In this document: piece by piece, positions 33,258 through 42,844 of the stretch
Numbering within the stretch: the first letter of the stretch is position 1
Layout of the letters: each line of letters begins with the position of its first letter
Assembly: GCA_026018925.1 (NCBI GenBank)
Contig: JAKSZU010000016.1
Coordinates: 31,152,877 to 31,216,876 of the forward strand
Source: Tupaia tana
Lineage: Eukaryota > Chordata > Mammalia > Scandentia > Tupaiidae
Direction of reading: 5' to 3'
DNA length: 64,000 nt
Made by a program: the position numbers and the translations under genes
The notes under the pieces: model-generated
The model's database searches: none
Told to the model about the DNA's origin: nothing
What the model saw: the letters and a program-made list of their open reading frames with translations, nothing else

Positions 33258-33483
33258 TTTAAGTTTATTTATTTATTTCACAAGTGAAAGAGAGAGAGAT
33301 AGAACAAGAGAGTGCTCCCCATGGGTCTAATACCACAATCCGCCCCCGGCTTCAGCCAGCCCCAGATGATAGGCACATGCATGGCTGTACACTCAGAGAA
33401 GTCTTTGGGCATAAACCAGCAACATTTCTGAATGAGTCTGCTTCACAGAGCATCACATTTTATCACTGTGCTACTGTACAGCC
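33258..33483 (-). mobile_element. Old SINE family B, antisense
   Basis: TTTATTTATTTATTTCAC tail, GAGAGAGAGATAGAAC, GGCTTCAGCCAGCC, ATCACTGTGCTACTGTACAGCCC at the head side. It shares the TCAGCCAGC phrase with the copy at 30644. Confidence 0.65.
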
Positions 33484-34050
33484 CTGTAGAATATTTTAGA
33501 ATTACCTAAATCTCTTTAAAATATAGTTGACTGCATAAGGAAAAGAATAACATTGCATTGAAGGGCTTATAACATACATATAATAAAATCTTTGGAAACT
33601 GCATAAATACTGGATTTCAAAGCAAACTATAGAAATGAAATAATTTAGTAAAATCCAATGAAGCAGAAAAATAGATAAAAATTAGAAAATATCAGCTACA
33701 CCATAAGCTGGTCCTTTGAGAAGAATCAATAAAATTGTCATATCTTTGGTTGCTTGATCAGAAAAGAACAGTGGACACGAATTGTGAATAGTAATATGAG
33801 AAGTGATATCACTATGTATTCTATAGATAGTTAAAGGATTCTGAACAATTCTACACCAGGAACTTTGAAAATTTAGATAAAATAGACAAATGGTTTGAAA
33901 GACACAAACTAATAAACTTCATGCTAGAGGAAATAGGAAATGTGAACATTCCTGTAAACACTAGAGAAATTAAACACTTAGTTTAAAATTTATTACAGGA
34001 AGCAAAAACAACAAATAAACAACAACAAAAAATCTGGGTCTGTGACTTTT

Positions 34051-34290
34051 TTTTTTTCTGAGAGAGATTTTTACTGTAGGGCACATGTGCTCACCAGAGA
34101 GACAGAAATGAAAAACCAACCCCCAAGGGGGGTGACCACACTGCAATCCCTTCTGCATTCTCCTCCCAGGTTTTCGGATATTAACACATATGCGTCAGGC
34201 ACGAATTTTAATTAGCTGGGTTTGAGACTCGAACCACCGTTGCCTATGTGGGGGTCCAGTGACATAACCATTATGCCATCTACTGCTCCC
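34051..34290 (-). mobile_element. SINE family A, first of a three-copy array
   Basis: CTGAGAGAGATTTTTACTGTAGGGC to TACTGCTCCCC. It joins the tail side of the next copy with no host DNA between. The left TSD of the array (TCTGTGACTTTT, 34039-34050) abuts it. Confidence 0.88.
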
Positions 34291-34536
34291 CCCTTTTATT
34301 TATTGAAGAGAGAGATTTTGTATGTGCTCACCGGAAAGACAGAAAGACAAACAGCAAGAAATCATTCCTCCAGGGGGGACGGCCATGCTGCAACCCTTTT
34401 CCATTCTCATCCTGGGATTTTGGGCATGTACATATACACTCCTGGTGTGAGTTTTAAGTCACTGGGTTCAGGACACAAATCATGGTTGCCTACATGGGAG
34501 TCCAGATACATAACCATTATGCCATCTGCTAACCCC
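34291..34536 (-). mobile_element. SINE family A, second of a three-copy array
   Basis: TTTTATTTATTGAAGAGAGAGATTTTG to ATCTGCTAACCCC. It lacks the usual GCTATAGGGC 3' signature (about 12 bp deleted). Confidence 0.88.
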
Positions 34537-34786
34537 TTTTTTTTGGAAATAGAGAAACTTTTTGCTATAGGACATGCATTTGCTGGAGAGACAGAGAGAC
34601 TGAAAGTGAGAATTCACCCCCCAAAGGGGATTGGCCATGCTGTATTCCTTTGCCCTCTATTTTTCTCTTGGGATTTTTGGCATACATACACATATTCCTA
34701 GTACAAGTTTTAAGCTGCCAGGTCCAGGAATTGAGCCATGGTCAACTACATGGGAGTCCAGTGACATAACATCAGTTGGTGCCATA
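34537..34786 (-). mobile_element. SINE family A, third of a three-copy array
   Basis: TTTTTTTTGGAAATAGAG to CATCAGTTGGTGCC. The right TSD of the whole array, TCTATGACTTTA, follows at 34787-34798. Box A side is shortened. Confidence 0.86.
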
Positions 34787-34954
34787 TCTATGACTTTATT
34801 GTCCATCAACAAGTAATAGATTAAAAAGAAGTGACATATCTACCCAATGAGAGAGCATTCAGCAATGAAAAGAAATATACCAAACAGAAATATACCATTT
34901 AAGTGAGAAATAATGTAAACTCTACACAAAATTTAAAAGTATTGAAGAAAAAAT

Positions 34955-35110
34955 GAAGTCATGTGTCACATAACAGTTTGGTCAATAATATACCACACAT
35001 ATGACAGTTGTCCTGTAAGAGTACATAGATTATGCCATATAGCTACTGTGCTGTTCACTCAGCACAAAATTGACAAACAGCACATATACTCATCATAAAA
35101 TGACCCAAGA
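34955..35110. mobile_element. Possible old DNA-transposon-like repeat inside L1
   Basis: GTCATGTGTCACATAACAG, GGTCAATAATATACCACACATATGAC and TCCTGTAAGA resemble a mammalian repeat I recall but cannot name. It does not fit the surrounding L1. Confidence 0.35.
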
Positions 35111-35588
35111 TTGTACTTTCAAACTCATTTATGTGGTCGGCATTACCATGACATAAAAATAGACATATCGAAAAGAATCTGTAACTACCATCGCTCAAGA
35201 ATTCTGATTCAAAAATTCTAAATAAAGTTTTAGTTAATCAAATCCAATTATATATACCTAAAGAATACTGTATCATGACTAAGTCTGATTTATCCCAGGA
35301 ATACAAGATTGGATTAACATTTAAAAATCAAATAATTTGGCATATTAACAAACTAAAAACAGAAACCATATGATTATTTCAGTAGACAGAGAAAAATAGC
35401 GCTTGACACAATTTGACATGTATATACCTAATAAACAGTCTTGCAAACTGGAAATAGTAGAGCACTTCTTCAACCTGATAAAGGGTATCTGAAAATTTGA
35501 CAGCTAGTTACATTAAGATACAATTTTCTACAAATTGATCTATAATTTCAAAATACTTATAAAGTCTTTTTTAGAAATTGACCATTAG

Positions 35589-35864
35589 GGGGCCAATAGA
35601 TGGTGTAGCACTTAATGTAGCTGGACTCCCACATGGCTGACCCGATTCACATCTTGGCCTCATTGGCTTGAAATTTATGCAGGGTGCATGTGCATATGTG
35701 CACAAGATCCCAGGAGGAGAATGGAAGAGAAGGGATTACGGCATGGTCAATCCCTCTGGGAGGTGATTTCTTACTTTCCCTCTCACTATCTCTGTCTCTC
35801 TCTCTCTCTGGTGAGTGCACATGCCCTAAGGCAAAACACCTCTAAAAATAAAAGAGAAGAAAAA
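35589..35864 (+). mobile_element. SINE family A, full length, intermediate
   Basis: TSD AGAAATTGACCATTAG at 35573-35588 and AGAAATTGACCATCAG at 35865-35880, one mismatch. Head GGGGCCAATAGATGGTG; box B is decayed (CGATTCACATC). Confidence 0.93.
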
Positions 35865-36127
35865 AGAAATTGACCATCAGATTTTATAATTCACATAGAC
35901 ATGTAAAGAACCTAGAATAGCCAGAAAAATTTTGGAAAAAAAAACAACAAAGTCATAGGGTATTTTAAGATTTATAAAGGTGGAGTAAATGAGACAGTGT
36001 GCTGTGTCAAGATAGAAAAATAGATATCTGTATCTCAATAGAGTAAAAATATTAAGTGACTTTTGACAAAGGTGTGAGGCAATTTAACTTAGGAATGATA
36101 ATCTTTTTTGAAATTGGTTCTGGAACC

Positions 36128-36206
36128 AAAAAAGAGAGAAAGAAAGAGATAAAGAGTCAGAGGAATAAAAGGGAGAAAGAATAAAGGAGGAAAAAAAGAA
36201 ATTGGA
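36128..36206. repeat. Homopurine-rich tract
   Basis: About 75 bp of almost only A and G (AAAGAGAGAAAGAAAGAGAT...GGAGGAAAAAAAGAAATTGG) within the L1. Confidence 0.85.
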
Positions 36207-36403
36207 TATTTTTTATAATATGTAAAAATTAACTCATAATAGGTCATAACCCTAATTTAAAGCTAAAATTTAAAGCATCTTGAATTAACTATAGAAAAAA
36301 ATTTTTGACCTTTGATTAAGCAGATTTATAAAATTTGACAAGTATCCAATATATGATTTGGCTGATAGAATAGATCTAATTGAAATTTAAAACTTCTGAT
36401 TTG

Positions 36404-36598
36404 GGGAGCCCCTAGGTGGTCTGGTGGTTAGTGTGCTAAACTCCCGATAGCTGACAGCAGTTTGAGTCCTGAACTTGGTGGCTTGCTTTCTCACTGTCTA
36501 TCTCCCTCTGTGTGTCTGTCTCTGATGAGTGCATATGCTCCATGGTAAATTAAAAAAATAATAATAAATAAAAATAAAATAAATATTTTTTTAGTTAA
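36404..36598 (+). mobile_element. SINE family A, short variant lacking the core
   Basis: GGGAGCCCCTAGGTGGTCTGGTGG head, box B-like GTTTGAGTCCTG, GGTGGCTTG, then directly into TTTCTCACTGTC. It has the same core-less layout as 29478-29672. Tail is AAATTAAAAAAATAATAAT. Confidence 0.85.
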
Positions 36599-36623
36599 AA
36601 ACAAACAAACAAAACACCTTCCT

Positions 36624-36893
36624 GGGATCAGCAGATGGCATAATGGTTACGTCGCTGGAACCCCATGTAGTTGACTAAAGTTTGAGTTGCAGACCCGGTG
36701 GCTTAAACCCACGCTGGGTGCGTGTGCGTGCGTGTGTGCCCAAGATCCCGAGAGGAGAATGGAGGAGAAGGGATGGTGGCATGGCAGTCCCTCCTGAAGA
36801 GGTGGTTGATTTCTCACTTTCTGTCTCTCTGTATCTCTCTGTCTTTCTGGTGAGTCCAAATGTCCTATAGCAAAAACCTCTCTCTAAAAAAAA
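36624..36893 (+). mobile_element. SINE family A1, full length
   Basis: GGGATCAGCAGATGGCATAATGG to CTCTCTCTAAAAAAAAAAG. Box B is mutated (GTTTGAGTTGC). Short CCTTC-type flanking match only. Confidence 0.92.
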
Positions 36894-36935
36894 AAGAGCC
36901 TTCTGACTTTGAAATATAGTATTAAGAAAATGAAG

Positions 36936-37100
36936 AGGGCCAGCAGGCGACAGGGTGGTTAAGGTACTGGACTCCCATTTGGGCAATCACGGTTTGAGTC
37001 CCGGGTCCATGTACATGCATGCCCAAAATCTCAGGAAGAGAATGAAGGAGAAGGGATTACAACATGGCCATACCCCTGAAAGGTGATTTCTCATTTTCCA
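36936..37100 (+). mobile_element. SINE family A, 3' part lost or replaced
   Basis: GGGCCAGCAGGCGACAGGG head, box B GGTTTGAGTCCC, core AGAGAATGAAGGAGAAGGG and GTGATTTCTCATTTTCC. The following 37101-37215 is unlike the family. A possible tail (TCTCTCTCTCATAGG..AAACAAGTG) appears near 37210. Confidence 0.82.
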
Positions 37101-37779
37101 AGTTCAGAGACTTCCCTGAGTATGTTGGACATAGGCTTGCTCATCCATTATCTGGGGCTGACTGAAGACCAGGGATGGATGGTGTCAGAACTCCCTGCCT
37201 ATTGGAAAGTTCTCTCTCTCTCATAGGAGAAACAAGTGAATAAACATAAACAAACAAACAAAATCATGTGTATATCCACACATTGAAAAAGTATTCTAGC
37301 AATACAAAGACAGGAACTATTGATAACTATGACAACTTAGATGAATCTCAATAAAATTGTGCTGAATGAATGAGACCATACAATAGAGCGCACTTTGTTT
37401 GATTCTATTTATAGACGATTCTATAAAATCCAAAAGATTTAAAATAATCACAGATCACTTTGCCTGGGAAGGTAGGGAGCATGGAAGTAAGTAAGACTAT
37501 ATTCAAAGCACACAAGGAGACATTTAGGAGAGATGGATGTGTTCACTATCTTGATGGTGGAGATACTGGGTTGTCAGAAGAGTCGGGATGCACTTTGCAT
37601 AGAAAAATACATCATGACTTTTCCAACAACCCAAAAGTTTCATGGGTGCATGTATGTATGCCAAAATTTACTCAGGGCTAAATATATGTTTATTATAGAA
37701 CAAAGATGTCTATCCTCAACTAGGTTATGTAGTTTCCATTGGTGGTAATTAGTAGGGAAATCTCTAAATGCATCACTAA

Positions 37780-37994
37780 ATGGGGAGTACATGCTCACCA
37801 TAGAGAGGGAAAGAGAGAGAGAAAATTGAGTATGATCACACCACAATCATTTTTCTTCACTTCTTCCTGTAAGGATTTTGGGCACACATACACACAGGCA
37901 CCTGCGTTGTCTTCAATCTGCCAGGATGGGGTTTGAACTACTATCTGCCATGTGGGATCTGCTTCCTATATGCAACACTGTGCTATGGGGCCAG
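37780..37994 (-). mobile_element. SINE family A, old
   Basis: GGGGAGTACATGCTCACC at the 3' side, GATTTTGGGCACAC, then TGCTATGGGGCCAG at the 5' end. It ends one TSD length away from the next SINE. Confidence 0.78.
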
Positions 37995-38006
37995 AACTAT
38001 CACTCA

Positions 38007-38164
38007 TTTTCTTTTTTAAGAGAGATTTTTGCTTAGGGCATGTGTGCTTGCTGGAGAGAGAGAGAGAGACAGAAAGCAAGAAATCATCCCCAGGAGGGAT
38101 GGCCACACTGCGATCCCATCTCCTTCATTCTCCTCTTGGGACTTTGGCCACACACACACTCACA

Positions 38165-38201
<37 letters not shown>

Positions 38202-38300
38202 CTGTCCTGTGTGAGTTTTAAGCCACCAGGTCTGGGCCTTGAACCACAGTCAACTAAATGAGAGTCCAATGATGTAATCATTATGTAATGTGTTGGTCTC
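38007..38300 (-). mobile_element. SINE family A with expanded CA tract
   Basis: TSD AACTATCACTCA (37995-38006) and ACTATCACTCA (38301-38311). The internal CA/CG-rich segment has grown into about 50 bp of (CA)n at 38148-38201. Confidence 0.93.
38148..38201. repeat. (CA)n microsatellite inside a SINE
   Basis: Grew from the family's own alternating CA/CG segment. Confidence 0.95.
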
Positions 38301-38311
38301 ACTATCACTCA

Positions 38312-38892
38312 ATTCTAAAAGGAAGGAAAACATAAAGCGCCGCTCTGGAAGCTTAAAAATCTGCATATAAATCTGGGCTGCACCAATTGATAAATGTGTT
38401 AGTTTGCTCAATTTACTTATTCATTTTTAACCTTCTCATCAGTAAACTATCTTAACTACATGACTCCAAAAAGCCAGTTTTGAGATCTTAGCATGCACAC
38501 ATATACATTTACAGAAGTAAGTATTTGCTACTTTGAAGTCTCACAATAGCATAGTCATCCTTTCCTTCCCACTAGCAAGCTGTTAGAGGAAGATTAATCA
38601 GGAAATTCTAGAAAGAAGAATGAGCCGATTGATTTGGTGCTTCAAGCTTGGAAAGAGAGTTATTCAGAAAGGGTGGTCAGGAAGCTCTTTTCAAAGCAAA
38701 AATATGATGCAGTGAGGGAAAAAATCACAGGGAGAGCTAGAGGGGCTGCTTTTAATGTGGAAAGAGCCAGTGCAAAGACCCTGAGGCCATTACAAGCTTG
38801 TCCTATTGACCAATGGAGCATGGAAGTGAGTGGCAAGAAAGGATAATTGAGAGGTGGGCAGGTGTTGGATCAAGTTGGTCTTTGTAGGAGAG
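38312..38892. other. Unassigned; weak MIR-like text
   Basis: 38360-38450 faintly follows MIR order (AAATCTGGGCTGCACC, CTTCTCATCAGTAAACT). 38590-38860 reads like another old repeat (GTGCAAAGACCCTGAGGCC). Neither is secure. Confidence 0.35.
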
Positions 38893-39035
38893 AAACGTAA
38901 GGTCCAATTTCATTCTTCTGCAGGTGAATATTGTTTCCCCAGTACCATTTTATTGAAATCATAATCATTTATCCATTTTTGACACCCTTGTTGAAGGGTG
39001 CACCTGTATTGTAGATGTGTGTAATTAAAGTTTCT
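38893..39035 (-). mobile_element. Small antisense L1 fragment
   Basis: CAATTTCATTCTTCTGCAGG, CAGTACCATTTTATTGAA and TGACACCCTTGTTGAA match the L1 late-ORF2 antisense. It is homologous to 30500-30640. Confidence 0.75.
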
Positions 39036-39235
39036 TTCTTTCTTCCATAAGAGAAAGTGATAGAGATAGACAGATGGAGAAAGTTACTACCGTAAAAGGG
39101 TCTTCACATTATGATCATCCCTAGCTTCAGCTGGCCTGGCTCACGGGTAGCATGTGCCTATCATACTTGCAGTGGTCCCGGGATGCCAACCCAGGACCTT
39201 TCCCATTAGCATTAACACTGCAACAACTATATTTT
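39036..39235 (-). mobile_element. Old SINE family B, antisense
   Basis: TTTCTTTCTTTCTTCC tail, GAGAAAGTGATAGAGATAG, GCTTCAGCTGGCC. It starts at the same point of L1 as the family B copy at 30644. Confidence 0.65.
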
Positions 39236-39711
39236 ATATAAACTGCCACAATTGTTTATTTTCATTAACCTATTGATTTTGAACCTACATCCTCTCTGTT
39301 CAAGTTTAAATCTCCTGCATCTAGTCTTTTAAAATTAATGAACCATTAGTTCTTTTGCCTCTTCCTATTAAAAGAGATTGTTCTGTTTACAGATACCTTG
39401 TTTTAGCCTTCATTTCTCACTACACAGATCCCACACTTCTCCCATCTCATCTTTACCTCATGTTTTTCATTCATGTAAGCTACCATACGTTACTATTTTG
39501 CTTTCTGAATGAGTTATCCTTCAAATAATCTTAGGAGTCCACTCTCAAAGATCTTTTCACATGTGCTGTGCAGTTGCATGAATAACGAAATGTAGTCTCT
39601 TCTTGGTAACTACTCCATATTTATTACTTATGGCTTCTTTTCATTTTATATCTTTTATTTCTTCAAGTTACTTACTAGACACCTTTTATTCAGATATTGA
39701 TCTCCTGGAAT
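39236..39711. other. Unassigned pyrimidine-rich stretch
   Basis: No gene or secure repeat identity. Confidence 0.4.
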
Positions 39712-39727
39712 AGTCATTTGCTTTTTA

Positions 39728-40034
39728 TTTATTTTTATTTTTTTATTTTATTTTTTTGAGAGATTATTTTTTATTTTTTATTTTTTATTGTTTTTGCTAT
39801 AGGGCACGTGTGCTCGCTAAACAGACAGAGACAGACAGGGAGATAGAAGGTGAGAAATCACCCCCCAGGGTGGATGGCCACGCCGCAATCCCTTCTCCTC
39901 CATTCTCCTCTCAGGATCTTGGGCACGCACGCACACATGCCTGGCGTGAGTTTAAGCCACTGGGTCTGGGACTCGAACTGCGGTCGACTATGTGGGAGTC
40001 CAGTGACATAGCCATTACACTAACTGCTGGTACC
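39728..40034 (-). mobile_element. SINE family A1, full length, with long TTTTTATT tail
   Basis: Perfect 16-bp TSD AGTCATTTGCTTTTTA at 39712-39727 and 40035-40050. The tail side carries a duplicated TTTTTTATT patch, and the head reads CTGGTACC instead of CTGGTCCC. Confidence 0.94.
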
Positions 40035-40104
40035 AGTCATTTGCTTTTTAAATCCTCCATTCCCCTATTGATGGAAAAATAACCAACTGTAAAATTTAAT
40101 GATT

Positions 40105-40600
40105 AATAATTAATGCAGTTTATTTCCAAGCCAAATATGAGTGCCCTAGGCCCGGAGAAGAGGCATACATGCCTTTCTCGGGTTGATCAAGTACAGGGGT
40201 TCCTTTTATTTGTTTTTGAGATTGACAGACAAAATTCAGTGAAGAGATTTTCAATTGGTCTGGCACAAAAAGGTGGGACATGTGGAAGTAGGGGCTTGTA
40301 GGTTATAGGTGGGTTCCATAATTCTTAGGTTGGTGATTGGAAGGGAAGATCTGTGTCTTGGGAAAACATTAGTTAAAGAAAGGCTTAATCTACATCTTAA
40401 GGAAAAGGGAAGTTCTGTGTCTTGGGAAGAGATAAGCAAAAGAATATACTGTAAGTGGTTGAAATATACATCTCAAAGATACTATGCCAGGGACAGGATG
40501 TAGGAATAACCCTGTTAATGGAAAATAGTCTGTTAATGTTTGTGGGCATGACTTCCCCAGTCCCTTTTGAAAAGATTTTGGAAAATTGGAAAAGTAGTCA
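40105..40600. other. Possible old LTR, unassigned
   Basis: TTATTTCCAAGCCAAATATGAGTG followed by CCTAGGCCCGGAGAAGAGGC resembles the start of a mammalian LTR-type repeat I cannot name. It contains an internal near-repeat (TCTGTGTCTTGGGAA at about 40350 and 40415). Confidence 0.35.
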
Positions 40601-40644
40601 GACTTCTGTCCACAACCCTTTCCAAAATTTTTACCAGCTCATTG

Positions 40645-40865
40645 CTGAAGAGAGAGAGAGGGAGGAAAAGAAAAAGTGAAAGTACTCTCCATGTGAATAG
40701 CCACTTTGCAATCTCTTCTCTTTTATCTCATCCTCCTTGTGGAATTTTGGGCACACATGCACATGCTTCAAGCATGTGTTTCAAGCCACTGGGTCTGGGA
40801 CTCGAAATGTGTACTGTTGGACATGTGGAATCAGCTACCTTAATCACCACCTCACAAGCTGCCCA
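40645..40865 (-). mobile_element. SINE family A, old
   Basis: GAGAGAGAGAGGGAGG at the CT-rich side, GAATTTTGGGCACACATGC, box B-like GGGACTCGAAATG, then CACCTCACAAGCTGCCC. Confidence 0.8.
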
Positions 40866-41136
40866 CTTCCCATTTTTCACTGCTTTCTATATTTGCTCTA
40901 CTTTCTAAGGATTCTTTCAATGTTTTCTCAATAGCTTCACTGAATCTGAGTTTTTCATGTCTATTGCTAAAGATTGTTTTTCCCTTGGTTATTGGAAATG
41001 TCCTATTTTTTGTAGAATTCTATTCTTGTGTTTTGGATATAATAAATCCTATGTTGTATTGGCAATTTAATAAAGTTTTTCTAAAATTGTATCTTCCAGC
41101 ATAGTTTGTTTTCTCTAAAGTTTCCTGTTTATTTAC

Positions 41137-41401
41137 CTTTTATTTTTCCTTAGAGATATTGTTTTGCTATAGGGTGCAGGAGCTTGCCAGAGAGACAGTG
41201 ACAGAGAGACAGAAAGTAAGAAATCACCCCCCAGGGGGGAAGGCCATACCATAATCTCTTCTCCTCCAGTCTCTTGTTGAGATTTTGGGCATGCATGCAC
41301 ATGTGCCCAGCATGAGTTTTAAGCCACTGGATCTGCGACTCAAACTACTGTTGACTACATGGGATTCTAGTGACATAACTATTATGCCATCAGTGATCTC
41401 T
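41137..41401 (-). mobile_element. SINE family A, full length, intermediate
   Basis: TSD CCTGTTTATTTAC (41124-41136) and TCTGTTTATTTAC (41402-41414). The 5' end is damaged (ATCAGTGATC). Confidence 0.92.
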
Positions 41402-41414
41402 TCTGTTTATTTAC

Positions 41415-42225
41415 TTTTGACTCTAGTTTCAAGATAAAAACATCATTCAGACAACTAGTATTTCTTTCTAATGTTCTCATAATGAAAATGAGGAGGCTGA
41501 GCTCACTGGAATGCACCCTAAGAATGGGAGTGGGATTTGACTGTGAACTTTATCTTTGGGGACACTGGCTGCATGTTTGATTGCAGGACCTCTGTTGCCA
41601 GTGTCTTTAGGTTTCTTCCACTTTGGTCAAATTCTCCCAAGATGGCTTTTTAAATCTCTAGAATTTTTTGGCTTCCAACATGCTAGGAGACCAGAGGAAT
41701 AAGAAAACAAATGGCACCAGATCTAATATATATATATATATATATATACATACATACATACATATACATATATATATATATACACACACACACACATACA
41801 CACACACACACATATTGCTCTTTCCTGGCCCTCTTGTCCTCTATTTAGATACTATTTGTTTTACTATTTTCTGAGTAATCTTTCTGTGATACTCTTATGG
41901 GGAAAAAAATTAAACTTCACAGAGATATAGAAGGCACCTGGGGAATTATATGCTTCTTAAATAGAGTTTCAAATAATCCTCTTTATTTGAAACTCCTCTT
42001 ACTTTATTCCTGCTTCCAAAGGTAACCAGTACATTATTCAGACATTTGAGGATTTTGAGATGTAAAGAGGCTTAGTTCTCAATATTTCCCACAGCAGGTA
42101 TAGCGTCCAGTTCTCTTTGAGGTCCTTTACCTCAGGTCTATGTGTATTTTAGCTTCAAAAATTCCTTCTCAGTGTTCCACCTACTTGTGTTTATAGTGTT
42201 AAAAGGGAAAAAAGAAAATCACTAT
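41415..42225. other. Unassigned stretch with compound microsatellite
   Basis: Apart from 41727-41813 no repeat family or gene is recognised. Confidence 0.4.
41727..41813. repeat. Compound (AT)n(ACAT)n(AC)n microsatellite
   Basis: About 87 bp of alternating AT, ACAT and AC blocks. Confidence 0.95.
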
Positions 42226-42520
42226 CAGTGGTGGACAGAATAATGCCTTCCCCACCAGAGATGTCCATGTTCTAATCCCCAGAACCTGTCAATACGTTAC
42301 ATGGCAATAGGGACAGTGCAAATTTGATTAAATTAACACCTTGTGATGGAAGATTATCCTGGATTATTCAAATTGGCTCAAACTAATCACATACTTCTTT
42401 GAAAGCATAGAATCTCTTCAACTTGTAGTTAGAGACGACAGGTGCTAGAGAGATGCAGTGTTGCTGGCTTTGAAGATAGAAGAGGGGGCCAGGAGCCAGG
42501 AAATGTAGGCAGCACATATT
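42226..42520 (+). mobile_element. MLT1-type MaLR LTR fragment
   Basis: GGACAGAATAATGCC, GATGTCCATGTTCTAATCCCC, GATTAAATTAACACC, GATTATCCTGGATTATTC and GGGGCCAGGAGCCAGG follow the MLT1 LTR consensus order. The 3' third is missing. Ancient endogenous LTR, non-coding. Confidence 0.8.
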
Positions 42521-42578
42521 TCTTCTCCAAATCGTGTTCCGGTTGGACCAGGATTTAATCATTAAAACATCAAAGATA

Positions 42579-42829
42579 GGGACCAGTAGGTAGCATAGTG
42601 GTTAAGGTTCAGGACTTCCTCGTGGTCAATCACCAGTTTGAGCCCTGGACCTGGTGGTTTGAAACTCACACAGGTTGCATGTGTGTGTGAGTCCAAAGTC
42701 CCAAGAAGAAAATGGAGGTGAAGGGATTGTAATGTAGTTATCCCCCCTGGGGAGTGATTTCTCATTCTCTCTCTCTCTCTGTGTGTCTCTCCAGTGAGTG
42801 AACATGACCTATAGCAAAAAATCTCTCTT
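42579..42829 (+). mobile_element. SINE family A, full length, intermediate
   Basis: GGGACCAGTAGGTAGCATAGTGG to ATAGCAAAAAATCTCTC. Flanking AAAACATCAAAGATA and AAAATGTTGAAGATA form a decayed 15-bp TSD. Confidence 0.9.
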
Positions 42830-42844
42830 AAAATGTTGAAGATA

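Larger units (their letters stand above)
33690..37600 (+). mobile_element. Decayed L1, ORF2 through 3'UTR, split by six SINEs
   Basis: Collinear sense L1 phrases: GGTCCTTTGAGAAGAATCAATAAAATTG (33710), TTTATCCCAGGAATACAAG (35290), GATTATTTCAGTAGACAG (35371), CAACCTGATAAAGGG (35472), AACCTAGAATAGCCAG (35910), AAAATTAACTCA (36224), TATTAAGAAAATGAAG (36920), CTCAATAAAATTGTGCTGAATG (37348) and TTTGATTCTATTTATA (37399). The reading frame is destroyed throughout. SINEs at 34051-34786 (three), 35589, 36404, 36624 and 36936 account for much of its length. Confidence 0.8.

Noticed and set aside
33690-37600. Intact L1 able to move
   Set aside because: Many frameshifts and stops, six SINE insertions and no 5' part.
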